Assembly (NCBI GenBank): GCA_018971405.1
Contig: JAGXAX010000048.1
Location: forward strand, 1-8,609
Direction: 5' to 3'
DNA: 8,609 nt
DNA from: Alphaproteobacteria bacterium
GTDB taxonomy: Bacteria; Pseudomonadota; Alphaproteobacteria; Micavibrionales; UBA2020
Of the stretch, positions 6,357-8,609 are shown one piece after another. The translations under genes were made by a program, and so were the position numbers. The notes under the pieces are model-generated. The model saw only the letters and a list, made by a program, of their open reading frames with translations, made no database searches and was not told where the DNA came from. Position 1 is the stretch's first letter. Each line of letters begins with the position of its first letter.

Positions 6357-6695
6357 ATGACGTACGTCGTCACCGATGTCTGCATCAAGTGCAAGTACAC
6401 CGACTGCGTGGAAGTCTGCCCCGTGGACTGCTTCTACGAAGGCGAGAACATGCTTGTCATCAACCCCGATGAGTGCATCGACTGCGGCGTCTGCATCCCC
6501 GAATGCCCGATCGACGCCATCGTGACCGACATCGACCCGCGCGCCGAACCGTTCCTCGAGCTCAACCGCGACTACTCGATGGGCAAGTGGCCGAACATCA
6601 CCCGCAAAAAACCCGCGATGGAAAACGCCAAGGCTTACGACACCGCGCCCGGCAAGATGATGTATTTCAGCGACAAGCCCGGAGACGGGGATTAG
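6357..6695 (+). CDS. fdxA: Seven-iron ferredoxin FdxA ([3Fe-4S][4Fe-4S])
   Basis: A small cytoplasmic electron carrier, 112 aa, close to the usual length of Azotobacter FdI-type ferredoxins (about 106). Cysteines match that family with a one-residue shift: C9, C17 and C50 for the 3Fe-4S cluster; C21, C40, C43 and C46 for the 4Fe-4S cluster; C12 and C25 free. The first half ([20 protein letters not shown], then [15 protein letters not shown]) is almost a family consensus. The tail contains the typical WPNIT segment (about 77-81) and ends in a short acidic extension. It follows the DHH gene by eight bases, without a clear Shine-Dalgarno and behind a small inverted repeat, so translation is probably coupled. 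Its TAG stop overlaps the TAA stop of convergent kmo. The redox partner is not evident; the flavoproteins nearby need not use it. Identification is very secure. Confidence 0.96.
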   Translation: MTYVVTDVCIKCKYTDCVEVCPVDCFYEGENMLVINPDECIDCGVCIPECPIDAIVTDIDPRAEPFLELNRDYSMGKWPNITRKKPAMENAKAYDTAPGKMMYFSDKPGDGD

Positions 6696-7963
6696 GCGAG
6701 AAGCCTCTCCGCCAGCTGCCAGTCGAGTTCTTCCGGCGCATCGATATTGGCGCACAGTTCTTCCAGTATCTCGCCCTGCATGATGCCGCGCTGCTTCGCC
6801 TCGGCATACGGGATTTCGGGATGGAAGATCACCATCGAATAGCGCGGGATGAATTTCTCCGGCCAGCGCTGCTCGAGCGCGAAACCGACCTGCTTCTTGA
6901 GCGCGAATTTCGGGTCGGTCACCCCGGCCCGCATCTCGTGGAAATTCTCGATCGCCATGTCGGCGATCGCGTCCGCGTCGGCCTTGCGCTTCTGGCAGAA
7001 TTCGGCGAACACTTTTTCCCAGTCGGGGTTTTTACCGATCAGGCTGTTGAGCAGCGCGCAATCCTCGAAACCGCTGTTCATCCCTTGCGCGAAAAACGGC
7101 ACGATGGCATGCGCCGCGTCGCCGATCAGCACGCGATTGCCGTCGTTCCATGGCGCGCATTTGACCGTCACCAGGGCGCCCGTCGGATTGGCGAAGAAGT
7201 CCCCCGCCAGCGCCGGCATCAGCGGCACGACGTCGGGGAAGTCGCGCTTAAAAAACGTCTTCACGTCTTCCGGCGTTTTCAGTTTTTCAAAACCGTCATA
7301 GGGATAAAACAGAGTGACCGTGAAGCTGCCGTCCGTATTCGGCAGGGCGATCAGCATGTACTGGTTGCGCGGCCAGATATGCAGCGCGTTTTTCTCCATA
7401 CGGAAGCCGCCCTGCGCGTCCGACGGAATGACAAGTTCCTTATAACCATAGGTCTGGAAGCTCTGGGAATAATCGAAATTATGCACGTTCTCCAGCATAT
7501 GCTTGCGCACTATCGACCACGCGCCATCCGCCGCGATAACAGGCGCTTTTTCCAACGCGACAAGGTCTTCCACCGTGAAGGCTTCATCAAACTTCATCTC
7601 GACGTTTTTATGCTTGCCCGCCGCTTCGAGCAGCACCTTGTTCAACAGCCCGCGCGAGGCGGCGTAAATCACCTCGTCTTCCTTCTGCCCGTACGGAAGG
7701 AAAGAGGTTTTCCCTTCCGCGTCATGGATCATCCGCCCCTTCATCGGGATGGAGATTTTCATGACGGCGTCGCGCAAGCCCACCTCTCCCAGCGCCTTCA
7801 GGCCCCGCGCCGTGACCGCGAGGTTGATCGACCGCCCGGCGGGAACGTCCGCGCGGCGCATGTCCGGCCTGCGCTCGTATAGCGCGACATCGAAGCCCTT
7901 TTGAGCGAGATAAACCGCCATCAGCGGGCCGACCAGCCCGCCACCGACAACATGCACCGTCAT
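6692..7963 (-). CDS. kmo: Kynurenine 3-monooxygenase
   Basis: A flavoprotein monooxygenase converting L-kynurenine to 3-hydroxykynurenine using NADPH and O2. At 423 aa it fits bacterial Kmo. Visible motifs are the N-terminal FAD fold VVGGGLVG (5-12) with ribose-binding E30; the family block [12 protein letters not shown] (43-54); GRMIH (76-80); the DG motif [10 protein letters not shown] (144-153); the Kmo signature [15 protein letters not shown] (195-209); [22 protein letters not shown] (281-302) binding FAD; and AIEN (N340) with PRYSMVIF (Y375), where the family has conserved substrate-contacting Asn and Tyr. The C-terminal hydrophobic tail of eukaryotic Kmo is absent, so it is probably soluble. 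A strong GGAGG lies seven bases before the ATG, and the ATG overlaps the kynU stop as ATGA, giving tight co-expression with kynureninase. Identification is very secure. Confidence 0.96.
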   Translation of the reverse strand: MTVHVVGGGLVGPLMAVYLAQKGFDVALYERRPDMRRADVPAGRSINLAVTARGLKALGEVGLRDAVMKISIPMKGRMIHDAEGKTSFLPYGQKEDEVIYAASRGLLNKVLLEAAGKHKNVEMKFDEAFTVEDLVALEKAPVIAADGAWSIVRKHMLENVHNFDYSQSFQTYGYKELVIPSDAQGGFRMEKNALHIWPRNQYMLIALPNTDGSFTVTLFYPYDGFEKLKTPEDVKTFFKRDFPDVVPLMPALAGDFFANPTGALVTVKCAPWNDGNRVLIGDAAHAIVPFFAQGMNSGFEDCALLNSLIGKNPDWEKVFAEFCQKRKADADAIADMAIENFHEMRAGVTDPKFALKKQVGFALEQRWPEKFIPRYSMVIFHPEIPYAEAKQRGIMQGEILEELCANIDAPEELDWQLAERLLA

Positions 7964-8609
7964 GCCGGCACCTCCGTGAAAATTTTCGCAAACCGATAAA
8001 CATCCGAAAACGTGTTATAAAGCGGCGTCGGCGCGACGCGCACGCAATCCGGCTCGCGCCAGTCGCATACCACGCCGCCCGCCGTCAATGCATCGAAAAC
8101 CTTTTTGCCCTTCGCGCGGATGGAAAGCTGGCACCCGCGCCGCACGGGATCGGCGGGCGTCATGATCTCGGCCTTGCCGTCGAGCAAAAACGCGAGATAG
8201 CCGGTGAGTTTTTCGCTCTTGGCACGCAAATTTTCCATCTTCGCTTCGTAAAAAATATCCAGCGACGCCTTCAGCGGCGCAAGCCCGAAAATCGACGGGT
8301 TGGAAAGCTGCCAGCCCTCCGCGCCCGCGATGGGCTTGAAATCGGGCCCCATTTTAAAGCGGCTTTGCTTGTCGTGCCCCCACCATCCGGCGAAACGCGG
8401 CAACGTGTTGTCGTTCGTGAACCGTTCGTGCACGAACGCGCCCGCGACAGCGCCCGGCCCGCCGTTGAGATATTTGTAGCTGCACCAGGCCGCGAAATCG
8501 ACATCCCAGTCGTGCAGTTTCAGCAGCGCATTGCCCGCGGCATGTGCAAGGTCGAAGCCCACGATGCAGCCTTTCGCATGTCCAAGCCGCGTGATTTTTG
8601 CAAGATCAA
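7960..8609 (-). CDS. kynU: Kynureninase, C-terminal part (cut by window edge)
   Basis: A PLP-dependent hydrolase that splits 3-hydroxykynurenine into 3-hydroxyanthranilate and alanine (or kynurenine into anthranilate). The reading frame runs off the right edge: 215 residues, about half the usual length of about 410-420, are visible, beginning DLAKITRLGHAKG in frame from base 8607. A GTG at 8562 is internal, not the start. Diagnostic blocks are GFDLAHAAGN (PLP-pocket aspartate), WCSYKYLNGGPG (the lysine that forms the PLP Schiff base, visible residue 45), FAGWWGHDK, WQLSNPSIFGLAPLKASL, RRGCQLSIR, and the C-terminal RVAPTPLYNTFSDVYRF. The stop TGA overlaps the kmo start codon (ATGA), so the order is kynU then kmo. 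The N-terminal half, promoter and any upstream kynA lie beyond the window. Confidence 0.95.
   Translation of the reverse strand, partial: DLAKITRLGHAKGCIVGFDLAHAAGNALLKLHDWDVDFAAWCSYKYLNGGPGAVAGAFVHERFTNDNTLPRFAGWWGHDKQSRFKMGPDFKPIAGAEGWQLSNPSIFGLAPLKASLDIFYEAKMENLRAKSEKLTGYLAFLLDGKAEIMTPADPVRRGCQLSIRAKGKKVFDALTAGGVVCDWREPDCVRVAPTPLYNTFSDVYRFAKIFTEVPA

Noticed and set aside
6473..7882. Long plus-strand open frame (469 codons) opposite kmo
   Set aside because: Its product is rich in Arg, His, Asp and Ala with no recognisable domain, and it lies wholly antisense to an unmistakable kmo and inside fdxA. GC-rich genes often leave such open antisense frames.
1..8609. CRISPR array, transposon, tRNA, toxin-antitoxin or defence island
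   Set aside because: I saw no regularly spaced repeats, transposase motifs, tRNA-like cloverleaf sequences or toxin pairs; the gene content is metabolic, repair and pilus related.

Overview
This window looks like ordinary, compact, GC-rich bacterial chromosome. It carries eleven protein genes, ten complete and one cut by the right edge. The gene set (Flp/Tad pilus genes, FdxA-type seven-iron ferredoxin, Puu-like genes, bacterial kynurenine genes) suggests a proteobacterium, most likely an alphaproteobacterium. That is inference from gene families and base composition; no rRNA or other marker gene is present. I see no tRNA, CRISPR array, insertion sequence, phage or plasmid signature, and no recognisable defence system.

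Layout, left to right. (1) Positions 29-808, minus strand: a Flp-type pilin followed by its prepilin peptidase CpaA/TadV, with a clear intrinsic terminator between them. This is the start of a type IVb (Flp/Tad) pilus locus that probably continues off the left edge. (2) Positions 809-1074: an AT-rich divergent intergenic region. (3) Positions 1075-1670, plus strand: two small genes I do not recognise (94 and 77 aa); the second has a good extended -10 promoter. (4) Positions 1676-2362, minus strand: ung, uracil-DNA glycosylase. (5) Positions 2511-2747, plus strand: a small lipoprotein. (6) Positions 2744-4087, minus strand: a glutamine synthetase-fold ligase of the PuuA (gamma-glutamylputrescine synthetase) type. 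(7) Positions 4116-6695, plus strand: a probable operon of a PuuB-like FAD oxidoreductase, a DHH/DHHA1 phosphoesterase and the ferredoxin FdxA. (8) Positions 6692 to the right edge, minus strand: kynureninase (kynU, partial) and kynurenine 3-monooxygenase (kmo), translationally coupled by an ATGA overlap.

How the genes work together. PuuA and PuuB would glutamylate putrescine or a related amine and then oxidise it; later Puu steps (PuuC, PuuD) are not in the window. Kmo and KynU would turn kynurenine into 3-hydroxykynurenine and then 3-hydroxyanthranilate, feeding quinolinate/NAD synthesis or tryptophan breakdown. CpaA would process the Flp pilin next to it. Ung is a stand-alone DNA repair gene.

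The most notable features are structural. All three convergent gene pairs meet with no room for a terminator between them, two of them sharing the same four-base TTAG double stop. The divergent puuA/puuB pair is separated by only 28 bases. The fdxA start codon lies directly behind a small inverted repeat with no obvious Shine-Dalgarno. A terminator splits the pilin from its peptidase. None of this amounts to a demonstrably new system.
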